A stretch of 64,000 nucleotides of DNA from Nonomuraea montanisoli. GTDB taxonomy: Bacteria > Actinomycetota > Actinomycetes > Streptosporangiales > Streptosporangiaceae. A program made the translations under genes and the position numbers. The stretch spans positions 19,615 through 83,614 of the forward strand of contig NZ_JABWGN010000026.1 in assembly GCF_013363975.1 (NCBI RefSeq), in the 5' to 3' direction. The notes below the pieces were generated by a model, which ran no database searches, had not been told where the DNA came from, and saw only the letters and a program-made list of their open reading frames with translations. Positions 42,757-51,911 of this stretch are shown here, piece after piece; the first letter of the stretch is position 1, and each line of letters starts with the position of its first letter.

Positions 42757-43551
42757 TCACCCCAGGAGCAGCGACCGCGCCGTTTCCCAGCAGGTCGGGT
42801 CCGCGGCGTCGAGCAGGCCGGCACGCGGATCGGCCGGCCGGTAGGTGCTGCCGTCCAGGCGGCGCGCGTGACCGCCCGCCTCGGTCAGCAGGAGGACACC
42901 AGGGGCGTGATCCCAGGGCAGGGTGCGCTGGAAGAGGACGAAGTCCTGCTCGCCGTCCACCAGGCGGGGATAGTCGACACCGGCGCATCCGCTGCCCGGC
43001 CCCAGGGCGGCGAACCGCGGCGCGGCCGCCTCGACCTGCGCCTTCGCCGCCGGATCGAGGAACCTGGTGAGCGCCGCTCCGCGCAGCGCCGCCGGGTCGC
43101 CGGGAGCGGGCTCCCTGCGCAGGCGGACCCCGTCGCGCCAGGCCCCCGCCCCACGCTCGGCGACGTAGACGCGGCCCTGGGCCGGTTGCGCGATCCACGC
43201 GGCGACGGTCTCCCCGTCGCGCACCAGCGCCGCCATCACCGCGTAGTCGGGACGACCGGCGACGAAGTTGGCGGTGCCGTCCAGCGGATCGACCACCCAC
43301 GCCGCGGGCGCCTCCCTCAACGCCGTCAGCAGCTGGGGGGCGTCGGCGGCCGCCTCCTCACCGACGACCGGGGCGTCCAGCACCTCGCGCAGCCGCCGGC
43401 TGATCAGCTCCTCGGCCTCACGGTCGGCCACGGTGACCACCTCGCCGGGCGACTTCTCGGCCACCTCTCCATCGGCCAGCGCGCGGAAGCGGGGAAGGAT
43501 CGCGACGCGCGCGGCGTCGACGACGATCTCGGTCACCTGGTCGACATCCAT
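42757..43551 (-). CDS. Inositol-monophosphatase-family phosphatase
   Basis: A 264-residue Mg2+ phosphatase. Metal ligands are visible in VVGEEAA, VVDPLDGTANF and LPWDHAPGVLLLTEAG. This fold includes inositol monophosphatase, histidinol-phosphatase and 3'(2'),5'-bisphosphate nucleotidase; which one applies is not visible. The ATG is 43551 or, 12 bases earlier on the strand, 43563. Confidence 0.85.
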   Translation of the reverse strand: MDVDQVTEIVVDAARVAILPRFRALADGEVAEKSPGEVVTVADREAEELISRRLREVLDAPVVGEEAAADAPQLLTALREAPAAWVVDPLDGTANFVAGRPDYAVMAALVRDGETVAAWIAQPAQGRVYVAERGAGAWRDGVRLRREPAPGDPAALRGAALTRFLDPAAKAQVEAAAPRFAALGPGSGCAGVDYPRLVDGEQDFVLFQRTLPWDHAPGVLLLTEAGGHARRLDGSTYRPADPRAGLLDAADPTCWETARSLLLG

Positions 43552-43640
43552 GATCACGACCATAGCCCGGGCCCGCCCGATCCCCGGCCGGCGGGTCCTG
43601 CGCCCGCCGGCACTCCGCCGCCGCGTGAACTCAAGGGCCG

Positions 43641-43675
43641 CCGAACGGTGATCAGTGATCAGTGATCCCGAACGG
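43641..43675. repeat. Nested direct repeats before the asparagine-synthetase-like gene
   Basis: CCGAACGG (43641-43648) and an identical CCGAACGG (43668-43675) flank three copies of TGATCAG-like heptamers (43649-43667). The structure lies 24 bases upstream of the next start and could bind a regulator in tandem. Confidence 0.6.
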
Positions 43676-43698
43676 CCTAGAGGTGCGAGGAGCTGCCG

Positions 43699-45504
43699 AT
43701 GCGCGTGTTCTTGGGTATGGCCGCGAAGCGTCCGGGGGTGGACATCGGCCGGCCTCTCTCCCTGGCCCGCTCGCTCCTCGCGGACGTGTTCCCCGTACCG
43801 CCGGAAACCGTCGACGCCGACGAGTGGACCGGCAGGAGCGCCGCGCTGCTCGCCTGGTCCAACGAGAACGGGACGGATGCCCGCCCACCGCTGATCGTGC
43901 GGGGAGAACACGGAGGCCTGGGCATCAGCGGCACCTTCACCTCACAGCGGGACGTGCGCCGTCTCGCCCAGACGCCCGACCTCGGTGACGTGGTGGCGGA
44001 CCTGTCCGGGTGCTTCTCCGCCGTCCGGGTCGCGGGGGGAGAGCTGCAGGCCGCCACAGCGAGCACCCGGGCGCTTTCCGTCTTCTACGCGGAGAACGAG
44101 GATCTCCACCTCATGGGTACTCGTGCTCTGCACGTGCACCTCGTGGCGAACGGAGGCAAGGTCGCCTGGAACGAGGTCGCCCTGCAGACCATGATCCGCC
44201 AGGGCTACTTCCTCTCCGATGAGACCCCGTACCGGGGTGTCATGGCGCTCGGGCCGTCCTCCGTGATCACGGCGAAGGAGGGTCGCAGGCGCATCGTCAC
44301 GCGACCGCTGCCGCAGGCGCCACCGGCGCCGGCCTCGCCGCGAGCCAGACGTAAGGCGATCAAGCAGGTGAGTGACGCCCTCGTCGCTGCCGTCGAGCCG
44401 TTGCGGGCCGTCTCCGAACCGGTGAACCTGGCACTCACCGGCGGGCGCGACAGCCGGCTGATGGCAGCGCTTCTGCACGCGGGCCGCGTGCCTTTCCGCG
44501 CGACGACCAACGGACTCGACACCCACCCGGACGTCGTCATCGCCCGCGCGGTCGCCGCCCGGTTGCGCATCCGCCACACGGTCATCCCGCCCGCGCGGAC
44601 CGAGGCGAAGGACGCCGTGCTCGTCCCCCACCCGAGCGTGCGCACCTATGACGTCATCCGCGCCTGCGAAGGGATGACCTCGGCGTACGAGAGCATCGTG
44701 GACTACCGGCCGTACTCCACCATGCCCACCATGTCCGGGCAGAGCGGTGAGATCCTCAGAGGCGGTTTCCTCTACAGCCAGGGACAGACCACCGACACGG
44801 CGATGCGTCGCAGGGTCAAGGACTTCTTCCTCCGCGACGAGCCGCTGTTCACCGACGAGGCGAACGAGCATGCCCGCGGGCTGGCGGAGCCATGGCTGCG
44901 ACGAGCCGGCGAGAACCCGTGGGAAGTGCTCGACCACCTGTACGTCACGTACCGCGTGGGGCGGTGGCACGCCGCCGCCCGGGTGGGATCACTGAGGCGC
45001 GGCGACCCGATCCAGCCGTTTCTCGACAATCGCGTGGTGGTCGAGGCGCTGTCGCTCGACCAGCGATGGCGGCATTCCGAAGAAGTCGTCCACGAACTGA
45101 TCAGCCGAATGGCTCCGGGCCTGCAGGAGATCGACCTGGAGGGCAAGCCGTGGCGCTTCCTCGCCGGGGAGGCGAAGAGGCAGCGCGGATGGTGGCGGCG
45201 GAAGCCTCCGGCCGGCGCTCCCGCGGCGCCTGTTCCGAAGCGTGGCGGCACCTGGAACTGGCGTACCGCCCCGGGGCCCCACATGTCCGCTCTCCTCGGA
45301 GCGTTCGTGCTCGAACGAGCCGACGCCCTGGCTCCCCTCGTACGCGGCGACGAGCTGAGGGCGTTCTTCTCCGAACCCGTCGTGCGGCAGCCCGCGCTGG
45401 CCTGGAACCTCTACACGGTCGCCGCCCTGATCACCGGTGTCTTCCCGGGGGAGCCACCCGCGTCCGCAGATCCCGTTCGGATCGAGATCCCTCGCGAGAC
45501 CTGA
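43699..45504 (+). CDS. Asparagine-synthetase-like protein lacking glutaminase Cys
   Basis: A 601-residue protein of the Asn synthetase B family. The C-terminal ATP-pyrophosphatase domain has the PP-loop LALTGGRDSRL (about residues 243-254; canonical SGGxDS) and the acidic SGQSGEIL segment. The N-terminus begins MRVFLGM, so the Cys2 needed for ammonia release from glutamine is missing. Such enzymes make amide or isopeptide bonds using other donors (for example lasso-peptide cyclases and beta-lactam synthetases). No precursor peptide or tailoring gene is visible nearby. Start has GAGGAG upstream. Confidence 0.8.
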   Translation: MRVFLGMAAKRPGVDIGRPLSLARSLLADVFPVPPETVDADEWTGRSAALLAWSNENGTDARPPLIVRGEHGGLGISGTFTSQRDVRRLAQTPDLGDVVADLSGCFSAVRVAGGELQAATASTRALSVFYAENEDLHLMGTRALHVHLVANGGKVAWNEVALQTMIRQGYFLSDETPYRGVMALGPSSVITAKEGRRRIVTRPLPQAPPAPASPRARRKAIKQVSDALVAAVEPLRAVSEPVNLALTGGRDSRLMAALLHAGRVPFRATTNGLDTHPDVVIARAVAARLRIRHTVIPPARTEAKDAVLVPHPSVRTYDVIRACEGMTSAYESIVDYRPYSTMPTMSGQSGEILRGGFLYSQGQTTDTAMRRRVKDFFLRDEPLFTDEANEHARGLAEPWLRRAGENPWEVLDHLYVTYRVGRWHAAARVGSLRRGDPIQPFLDNRVVVEALSLDQRWRHSEEVVHELISRMAPGLQEIDLEGKPWRFLAGEAKRQRGWWRRKPPAGAPAAPVPKRGGTWNWRTAPGPHMSALLGAFVLERADALAPLVRGDELRAFFSEPVVRQPALAWNLYTVAALITGVFPGEPPASADPVRIEIPRET

Positions 45505-45602
45505 GTGCTTCGTCGTTCGCCCGAGCCACTCCCCGGAGCGAGGGAGCGACATCCCTCCTGAAGGGGAGCAAGCCGGACCGCGCCCCGGAGAAGCTGACCC
45601 CC

Positions 45603-46031
45603 ATGAGCACCACACCCGCGGCAAAACCGCCCGCAACGTCCGCACCTCCGAGCCGGCTCACCATCTGGGCCGGCCGCAGCATGGTCCTGATCGCCGTGGC
45701 GCACACCGTCCTGTTCTCCCTCATCGCCCCCTGGTCCAGCTGGCTCGCCGGAGACCTCCGCACGGGTGCCGCGGACAGCGACTCGATGGCGACGTTCTGG
45801 GCGCTGCCGGGCGGATTCGTCGTGGTGCTGGCGCTGTTGGGGCTGCTGGTGGCGCGGGCAGGGCGGCAGGGGCACCACGTTCCCGGGTATGTCGGCTGGG
45901 CGATCCTCGCCTGGGGGGCGTTCGCCGTCAGCCTGATCGGGCCGAGCGGTTTCCTCTCCGCGATCGTTCCCGCCGGACTGCTCATCGCGGCGAACGTCGT
46001 CGCCGGACGACACTCCGCCGGTTCGTCCTGA
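45603..46031 (+). CDS. Small four-helix membrane protein
   Basis: A 142-residue protein with about four hydrophobic helices (SMVLIAVAHTVLFSLIAPW, then GGFVVVLALLGLLVARAG, WAILAWGAFAVSLIGPSG and AIVPAGLLIAANVVAG). The N-terminal 24 residues are polar and Pro/Ala-rich. It resembles DUF6463-type proteins of Actinobacteria but the family name is tentative. It follows the asparagine-synthetase-like gene by about 100 bp. Confidence 0.7.
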   Translation: MSTTPAAKPPATSAPPSRLTIWAGRSMVLIAVAHTVLFSLIAPWSSWLAGDLRTGAADSDSMATFWALPGGFVVVLALLGLLVARAGRQGHHVPGYVGWAILAWGAFAVSLIGPSGFLSAIVPAGLLIAANVVAGRHSAGSS

Positions 46032-46135
46032 GATTCGCCGGGAAAAGACCGTCCAGAAGCAGGGCCCATTTCATCAGGGCGCTATCAAATGAATTCCTCG
46101 GCGAAGGCCGTCTCCGCCGAGGAATTCCGGTCCAT

Positions 46136-46579
46136 TCAGATGTTGTGCGAGAAGTCCCCGCCGAAACCGGCGATGAAGACGTGGCTGTCGATCTGACCGG
46201 CGGTGAAGAACATCGAGATCCCGCACCCCCAGTTGATGCCGTCGCGGCCCACCGGGAAGACGTTGTCCGCGCTCAGGCCGTGCGCGTGGTCACCTTCGAC
46301 CCGGAGGCCCTCTCTGACCAGGATGCGCTCCGGGCCGTCCCACACGTGCACGGCGAGGAGCGCGCTGGTCTCTCGCGCGTCGAAGAGGATCAGCACCCTG
46401 TCCAGGGTGGCCCGACGGTCTTCGACGATGACCGGGGTGGGAATGGCCAGATGGATCCAGTCACCCCCGTTCGCCGGAAGCGAGAAGGTCACGCCGAATC
46501 CCTGACGCAGCGCGCTCGTGCCGGGATTCTCGGCCACCGCCGTGAATCCGTGATGCCATGAAGCGTACAACTTCGACAT
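46136..46579 (-). CDS. Uncharacterised protein with HHG motif (147 aa)
   Basis: A 147-residue protein beginning MSKLYASWHHGFTAV. Mostly beta-strand pattern; the C-terminal half has GINWGCGISMFFTAG and ends GGDFSHNI. No signal peptide. ATG 46579 has AAAGGAG eight bases upstream. The gene is divergent from the large kinase with a 278-bp gap that holds a perfect palindrome. Function unknown. Confidence 0.65.
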   Translation of the reverse strand: MSKLYASWHHGFTAVAENPGTSALRQGFGVTFSLPANGGDWIHLAIPTPVIVEDRRATLDRVLILFDARETSALLAVHVWDGPERILVREGLRVEGDHAHGLSADNVFPVGRDGINWGCGISMFFTAGQIDSHVFIAGFGGDFSHNI

Positions 46580-46641
46580 CGTCACACTCCTTTCCACTTG
46601 TTTGGCTCTCTGCTCGCTTCACGATAAAGCGCCCCGAGGAA

Positions 46642-46675
46642 AGCTTGGCATCCCTAAAGTTAGGGATGCCAAGCT
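46642..46675. promoter_or_regulatory. Perfect 34-bp palindrome between divergent genes
   Basis: Arms AGCTTGGCATCCCTAA and its exact complement are separated by only AG (46658-46659). It lies 63 bases upstream of the HHG-protein start and 183 bases before the kinase start. A fully symmetric 34-bp element suggests a high-affinity operator for a multimeric regulator, or a cruciform. Confidence 0.65.
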
Positions 46676-46857
46676 CGCTCAAATCCAGAGGTACGCGAAT
46701 TTCCATGGGACGAAGCAGGAAAAAGCCGCGGCATCCTGCTTTCGCTGCGAACGGGAGCCGGCCGCCTCGCCGTCTCGTCCGGCGGCGGCTGCCGACAAGT
46801 CGGGACAAGACGCCCGGATGCGGCAACTTTGGGCGAGGAAGCTTCATCTAACGCGCC

Positions 46858-49800
46858 GTGGATGCACTGAGCGCGGGGGATCCCCAGCACATCGGGGACT
46901 ACTGGCTGGCTGGACGCCTTGGTTCGGGCGGCCAGGGAGTCGTGTACGAGGCCTACGACCCCGAGGGACGCAGGGTCGCCATCAAGGTCCTGCACGCGTC
47001 GGACAACGACGGCAGCCGTGACCGCTTCGCCAAGGAGGCGACCGCGGCCGGCAGGGTGGCCTCGTTCTGCACGGCCCGGGTGCTCGCCGCCGACCTGGAG
47101 GCGAGCAAGCCGTACATCGTCTCGGAGTACGTGGCCGGGCCGAGCCTGCGCAAGGCTGTGGTGGAGGGACGACGGTTCACCGAGGACGACCTCCACCGGC
47201 TGGCGACGGCGATCGCCACCGCGTTGACCGCGATCCACGACGCGGGCGTCATCCACCGCGACCTGAAGCCGGACAACGTGCTGCTCGGCCCGGACGGCCC
47301 GCGCGTGATCGACTTCGGCATCGCCCGCACCATGGACATGTCGCTGACCAAGACGGGCGAGGTCTCGGGCACGCCCGGCTACATGGCGCCCGAGGTGTTC
47401 ATCGGACAGCGCGCGGGGGCGCCCGCCGACGTGTTCGCGTGGGGTTCGGTCATGGTGTTCGCCGCCACGGGGCAGGATCCGTTCAAGGCGGACAACCTGG
47501 GCGGCGTGATGCACCAGGTGTTGTCCTCCGCACCGGATCTGCGGGCGTTGCCGCCGCGGCTGGCCCAGCTGGTGGCGGCCGCGATGGCGCAGGATCCCGC
47601 CGCCAGGCCCGCGGCACGCGACCTGCTGCTCGCGCTGGTCAGCGGCAACGCCGCCGACACCAGGGGCCTGCTGGCCGCGGGCAGCCGCTCGGCCCAGGGC
47701 GTGCACGGGCCCGACCAGGGCGATCCGGCGCTCGGCACGATCGCGGAGGACGCGTATGCGGCGCTCACACCGGAGGAGCGCGAGCTGGTCGCCCCGGTGT
47801 TCCTGCGGATGGTGACGGTGGACGAGGAAGGACACGAGAGCGGGCGGTGGGCCTCGCACGAGGAGCTGTACGGCGGGCGCCCAGAGCGTGAGGCGGGAGC
47901 GGTCGAGCGGATCCTGCGGGCGTTCTCGTACGTCGTGACCACCAAGGACACCTCGGTCGCGCTGTCCAGACCCGCCCTGCTGAGGGCCTGGCCACGGCTG
48001 CGCATGTGGGTGGACGCCGACCGCGACGGCCTGGCGATACTGGGCCAGATCTCCACGGCGGCACGGCGCTGGTCCGACAACGGCAGGCGGGACGGCGACC
48101 TCTTCCAGGGCAGCCGCCTGGAGCAGGCGCTCAGCTGGGCGGCCACCGGCCGCCGTCACGTGACACTCACCCCCGCCGAGCGGGACTTCCTGCGCGCGGG
48201 CACCGAGCTGACCAGGAAGCGGACCCGCCGCAGGACGCTGACCACGATCACGCTGGCCGGGCTGCTGGTCGTGGCCCTGGTGGCCGGCGGGCTGGCCGTC
48301 TACCAGCAGCACCAGGCCACCGAACAGCGCGACATCCTCACCGCCAAGCAGGTGGCGGCGGAAGCCGACCGGATGCGCACGACCGACCCGGTCAAGGCGA
48401 TGCTGCTGAGCGTCGCCGCCTGGCGGACCTCACCGCAGTTGGAGGCCCGATCCAGTCTCATCGCCTCCCTGCAGCAGCAGGAGACGGCGGTCTTCCGTGA
48501 TCCCCTGGTCAAGGGCACCGCGGACCGCGCCCTCAGTCGCGACGGCCGCACACTCGTCAGCGTCAGTGAGGCCGGCGTGAACGTCTACGACGTCCGCACC
48601 GGCAAGCGCACCGGCGGCTGGGCCGGGCTGAAGCTGCAGGGCGCGCCTCCCGGGGGGCTGACGCTCAACAAGAGCGGCCGCCTGCTCGCCATGATCAGCG
48701 GTGCGGAGCTCGGGGTCTGGGACCTCGCGTCCGGCAAGCAACTGCTGCGGCACGCTCTGACGGAACGCGGTGGTTTCAGCGCGACCTGGGGTGAGCACGA
48801 GTCGATCCTCACCGTGATGTACCAGGGCGACATCGTGTACCTGGTGGACACGGCGACCGGCAAGCAGTTCGGCCAGAACCTCTCCACGGACGGCGACATG
48901 GTGTCGCCCTCGCAGCCTCCGCTCGTCGACCCCACAGGTGAACACCTGCTGCTGTCGGGTGGGCGCTTCGACGAGCTGACGCTGCCCGGCCTGACCCGGG
49001 AGCGGCGTCTGGCGCCCTGCCACGTTCACATGGAGGCGGTGGCGTTCACCTCGGACGGCAGGACCGTCGCCTGCGCGAACGCCACGATCGCGCTCGTCGA
49101 CGCGGCGACCGGTCGTGAGCGCAAACTGGGCGATGACGAGTGGGTCTGCGACATCTGCACGAAGTCCGGGGCCCGGCTGCGCTTCAGCCAGGACGGCGAC
49201 TACCTGGCCGCCTTCGCCGAACGCGAGGTGCGCGTGTGGAAGGTCGCCGACCGGAAGCCGATCCTCACCTACCGGGCCGAGGACGAGCTGACCGACGTTC
49301 GATTCGACCCCGACGGCAGGAGCCTGCGCTACCTCTACGACAACATGGTCATCAGCCTCGACCTGTCGCCGAGAGCCGGCGCCACCCAGGTCCGGAAGGG
49401 GGTGGGGAAACTCAGCCCCGGAGGACGATGGGCGGCGATGGAGGATCCCGACCAGAACCGTCTCGGGCTCTGGGACCTGCGCGCCCGCACGGAGGTGGCG
49501 ACGTTCCCGCTCGGCGAATTCGGGGCGTGGGGATTCGACCGGGCCGCCACGCGCATGCTCATCGCCGACAGCGCGAGCGTACGGCTGATCGACCTCGCCA
49601 CACGCAAGAAGCTCTGGCAGATCGCCACGCCGAACACGAACACGAACAACCCCGAGCGCGTCGACTTCCGTCAGGACGGCAAGACGATCGCGCTCACGCT
49701 CCAGCCGTCCACCCAGGAGGGCAGCTTCCGGCTCCTGGTGCTGGACGCCGCCAGTGGGCGTGTCCTGCGTACCTTCAGCTCGCAGATCGGCGGCGGGCCG

Positions 49801-50358
49801 TACACACCGGATGGGCGCCTCGCCTCGGCTTCCGGAAGGTTCATCGACCTCACCGCCGGCCAGCCGGTCGACGCGGCCTTCGATGTCGTGCGCGGCGCCT
49901 CGGCAGTGGCCGTCAGCGACCAGGGGCGGCTGGCGTTCAGCGCCAGCGCGGCCGGCCGCATCGCGATGTGGACGGTCCGGGGGCCGACCCCGATCACGCC
50001 GGTCCTGCGCGGGACGGCGGGGGAGATCGAGGAACTGGCCTTCTCCCAGCAGGGCGACCTGCTCGCCGGCGTGACCATGGACGGCATCCTCCAGATCTGG
50101 GACGTCAACGCCATGCGGCGGCTCGGCGGCGCGTTCGACCTGCACGGCTCCCAGATCACCTCGCTCGCCTTCAGCCCGGACGGCTCCACGCTCTACGCCG
50201 CGGACTGGGGCGCCGTCCACGAGATCCCCATCGGTGCCGAGCGGATCGTCCAGGACGTGTGCCACCGTGTCGGGCACACCCTCTCCCCGGCCGACTGGAC
50301 CGCCTTCCTCAAGGACGTGCCCTACCGCGACATCTGCCCGCCCCGGCAGGCCCAGTGA
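46858..50358 (+). CDS. Membrane Ser/Thr kinase with STAND-helical linker and WD40 region
   Basis: A 1166-residue protein starting at GTG 46858. Kinase domain (about 10-270): Gly loop LGSGGQGVVYEA, AIKVLHA, HRDLKPDN, DFGIAR and APEVF are all intact. Residues about 300-455 match the helical segment that follows the NTPase in nSTAND1 proteins (GRWASHEEL, then SRLEQALSWAATG and FLRAGTEL), but no P-loop precedes it. One membrane helix lies near 462-482 (LTTITLAGLLVVALVAGG). About 600 residues of WD40-like blades follow (LAFSPDGSTLYAADW and similar). The propeller is predicted outside. It probably couples an outer signal to phosphorylation. Confidence 0.88.
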   Translation: MDALSAGDPQHIGDYWLAGRLGSGGQGVVYEAYDPEGRRVAIKVLHASDNDGSRDRFAKEATAAGRVASFCTARVLAADLEASKPYIVSEYVAGPSLRKAVVEGRRFTEDDLHRLATAIATALTAIHDAGVIHRDLKPDNVLLGPDGPRVIDFGIARTMDMSLTKTGEVSGTPGYMAPEVFIGQRAGAPADVFAWGSVMVFAATGQDPFKADNLGGVMHQVLSSAPDLRALPPRLAQLVAAAMAQDPAARPAARDLLLALVSGNAADTRGLLAAGSRSAQGVHGPDQGDPALGTIAEDAYAALTPEERELVAPVFLRMVTVDEEGHESGRWASHEELYGGRPEREAGAVERILRAFSYVVTTKDTSVALSRPALLRAWPRLRMWVDADRDGLAILGQISTAARRWSDNGRRDGDLFQGSRLEQALSWAATGRRHVTLTPAERDFLRAGTELTRKRTRRRTLTTITLAGLLVVALVAGGLAVYQQHQATEQRDILTAKQVAAEADRMRTTDPVKAMLLSVAAWRTSPQLEARSSLIASLQQQETAVFRDPLVKGTADRALSRDGRTLVSVSEAGVNVYDVRTGKRTGGWAGLKLQGAPPGGLTLNKSGRLLAMISGAELGVWDLASGKQLLRHALTERGGFSATWGEHESILTVMYQGDIVYLVDTATGKQFGQNLSTDGDMVSPSQPPLVDPTGEHLLLSGGRFDELTLPGLTRERRLAPCHVHMEAVAFTSDGRTVACANATIALVDAATGRERKLGDDEWVCDICTKSGARLRFSQDGDYLAAFAEREVRVWKVADRKPILTYRAEDELTDVRFDPDGRSLRYLYDNMVISLDLSPRAGATQVRKGVGKLSPGGRWAAMEDPDQNRLGLWDLRARTEVATFPLGEFGAWGFDRAATRMLIADSASVRLIDLATRKKLWQIATPNTNTNNPERVDFRQDGKTIALTLQPSTQEGSFRLLVLDAASGRVLRTFSSQIGGGPYTPDGRLASASGRFIDLTAGQPVDAAFDVVRGASAVAVSDQGRLAFSASAAGRIAMWTVRGPTPITPVLRGTAGEIEELAFSQQGDLLAGVTMDGILQIWDVNAMRRLGGAFDLHGSQITSLAFSPDGSTLYAADWGAVHEIPIGAERIVQDVCHRVGHTLSPADWTAFLKDVPYRDICPPRQAQ

Positions 50359-50369
50359 GCTGATCAACG

Positions 50370-50525
50370 ATGGACTGGATCCTCCGCGCGGAGGACGGCA
50401 TCCCCAAGGCACCACGTTCCACGTGGTGTCCAAAGTCCGCGGGGCATGCCGGCATCACGATCACCAAGAACGTCCGTCCACGGACGTACATCCGTGTCCC
50501 GCGCTTCGGAGTGGCCAGAGAGTGA
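50370..50525 (+). CDS. Possible small protein (51 aa) after the kinase
   Basis: The frame starts MDWILRAEDGIPKAPRSTWC and ends GVARE. Its stop overlaps the GTG of the next small frame (GTGA). Neither has a strong Shine-Dalgarno. It may be a remnant of a longer gene; treat as tentative. Confidence 0.25.
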   Translation: MDWILRAEDGIPKAPRSTWCPKSAGHAGITITKNVRPRTYIRVPRFGVARE

Positions 50526-50629
50526 ACGAGCAGAGGAAGCGTGCTGCCAGGGGGAGCCGTCGGAGCAAGAGTCCGGTCGACCGCACCGACGCACTCGGCG
50601 CCGCCCTGTATGCGATCATCGATGGATGA
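50522..50629 (+). CDS. Possible small basic protein (35 aa)
   Basis: The frame runs from GTG 50522; it begins with the basic stretch NEQRKRAARGSRRSKS and ends ALYAIIDG. It overlaps the preceding small frame by four bases and ends 15 bases before the next gene. Coding status is uncertain. Confidence 0.25.
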   Translation: MNEQRKRAARGSRRSKSPVDRTDALGAALYAIIDG

Positions 50630-50644
50630 CGACGAGAAAGGCCC

Positions 50645-51637
50645 ATGGTCGCTGACCGCCGGCTCGCGCTGCACGCGACGCTTCCCGACCGCTACGCCCC
50701 ATATGAGGTCCTGGCCTCAACCATCGACCACCGCGGCCGGCTCGCCGCCCTGGTTGCCGACCCCGCTCAGGGTTTCACCCTCATCCCGCACTTCTCCACG
50801 CCACGTCCGCCCCCGCGCTACGACGCGACCGCCGTCATCTGCGACGGAGCCGAGATCCGCGAGATCGCGCTGACAGATCTCGACCTGTGGTTCACCCACA
50901 TCGACACCCTCGGCGACGGCATCGTGCTGGCCGTCGCACGCTGCGAGCCCTCGGGCGTCGACATCGAGCGCTATCGATGGCTGGTTCCGGAGGACGGACT
51001 CCACCTCACCGACAACGTCCGAGTGATCGACGGAGGCGGGGAGACCCGATCGGCCTTCTACGCTGGTGACGGCATCGAGCAGCTCATGACCGACGCCCAG
51101 GGCAACATCTGGACCAGCTACTTCGACGAGTCGAACTACTGGTTCGCCAACCCGGACGGCACCCGCTCCTACAGGTTCATGATCGGCCTCGCGCGCTGGG
51201 ACAGCCACGGTGGCCCACCCTGGATGGCACCGTCGCACACTCCAGGCGTCCTCTGGTGCGACTGCTATGCGCTCAATGTCGGCCGTGAGGTGGTCCACGC
51301 CTGCCCGTACACCGACTTTCCGCTGATCGAGATCGACAGTGATGGCGTCCGGGGCATCACACCGAACCCCGTCACACGGTGCAGCGGCCTGGCTGTCTCC
51401 GGCAATGAGCTTGCCTTCCTCGATCAGCATCGAGCAGGTGGCGGCTTCCGCTGGGAGATCCGCAGCGCCCGGCGAGAGGGCGGAGCCGTCACCGAGACGG
51501 GCCGGGCGAACCTGCTGCTACCAGAAGACCGATACCCGACCGGCTGGGCACGAGGGAAGATCGGCAGGGATGGAACGCTGTGGCTGCACGAGGACGGCGA
51601 TCCGCGCCGTTGGTACCGCTATGAAATGAGCTCCTGA
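50645..51637 (+). CDS. Uncharacterised beta-rich protein (330 aa)
   Basis: A 330-residue soluble protein, no signal peptide or membrane helix. It contains blade-like motifs: HIDTLGDGIVLAVARC, QLMTDAQGNIWTSYFDES, VVHACPYTDFPLIEIDSDG and IGRDGTLWLHEDGD. These resemble a small beta-propeller. GAAAGG precedes ATG 50645. No enzyme motif recognised; function unknown. Confidence 0.7.
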   Translation: MVADRRLALHATLPDRYAPYEVLASTIDHRGRLAALVADPAQGFTLIPHFSTPRPPPRYDATAVICDGAEIREIALTDLDLWFTHIDTLGDGIVLAVARCEPSGVDIERYRWLVPEDGLHLTDNVRVIDGGGETRSAFYAGDGIEQLMTDAQGNIWTSYFDESNYWFANPDGTRSYRFMIGLARWDSHGGPPWMAPSHTPGVLWCDCYALNVGREVVHACPYTDFPLIEIDSDGVRGITPNPVTRCSGLAVSGNELAFLDQHRAGGGFRWEIRSARREGGAVTETGRANLLLPEDRYPTGWARGKIGRDGTLWLHEDGDPRRWYRYEMSS

Positions 51638-51690
51638 GCCCATCCAGGGTTGCCGCCACAGGGTATGGGCGGGCACACCCCGCAACGAGG

Positions 51691-51725
51691 AAGCCCCTGA
51701 TGGCATATCGCCTGTTCAGGGGCTT
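51691..51725 (+). terminator. Terminator-like hairpin
   Basis: AAGCCCCTGA (51691-51700) pairs with TCAGGGGCTT (51716-51725). It shares the 13-mer CCTGTTCAGGGGC with the tRNA terminator 490 bp further on. It follows the propeller-like gene by 53 bp. Confidence 0.6.
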
Positions 51726-51911
51726 CGGCGTCCGAAACGTGGCCGGCAAGACGAGGACCGCCTCAAACTCGGCGAAGCGTGAAGAGGCGGCGACACCTAC
51801 GCGTTCACGACCGGCTGGGGAGATCCTCGCTTCCCTGACACCCCGGCATCGCTCATGCCGAAGCTCGTCCGTCGAGGCCCACCACAAGCAGAACCTCAAG
51901 ACGCCACGCCA

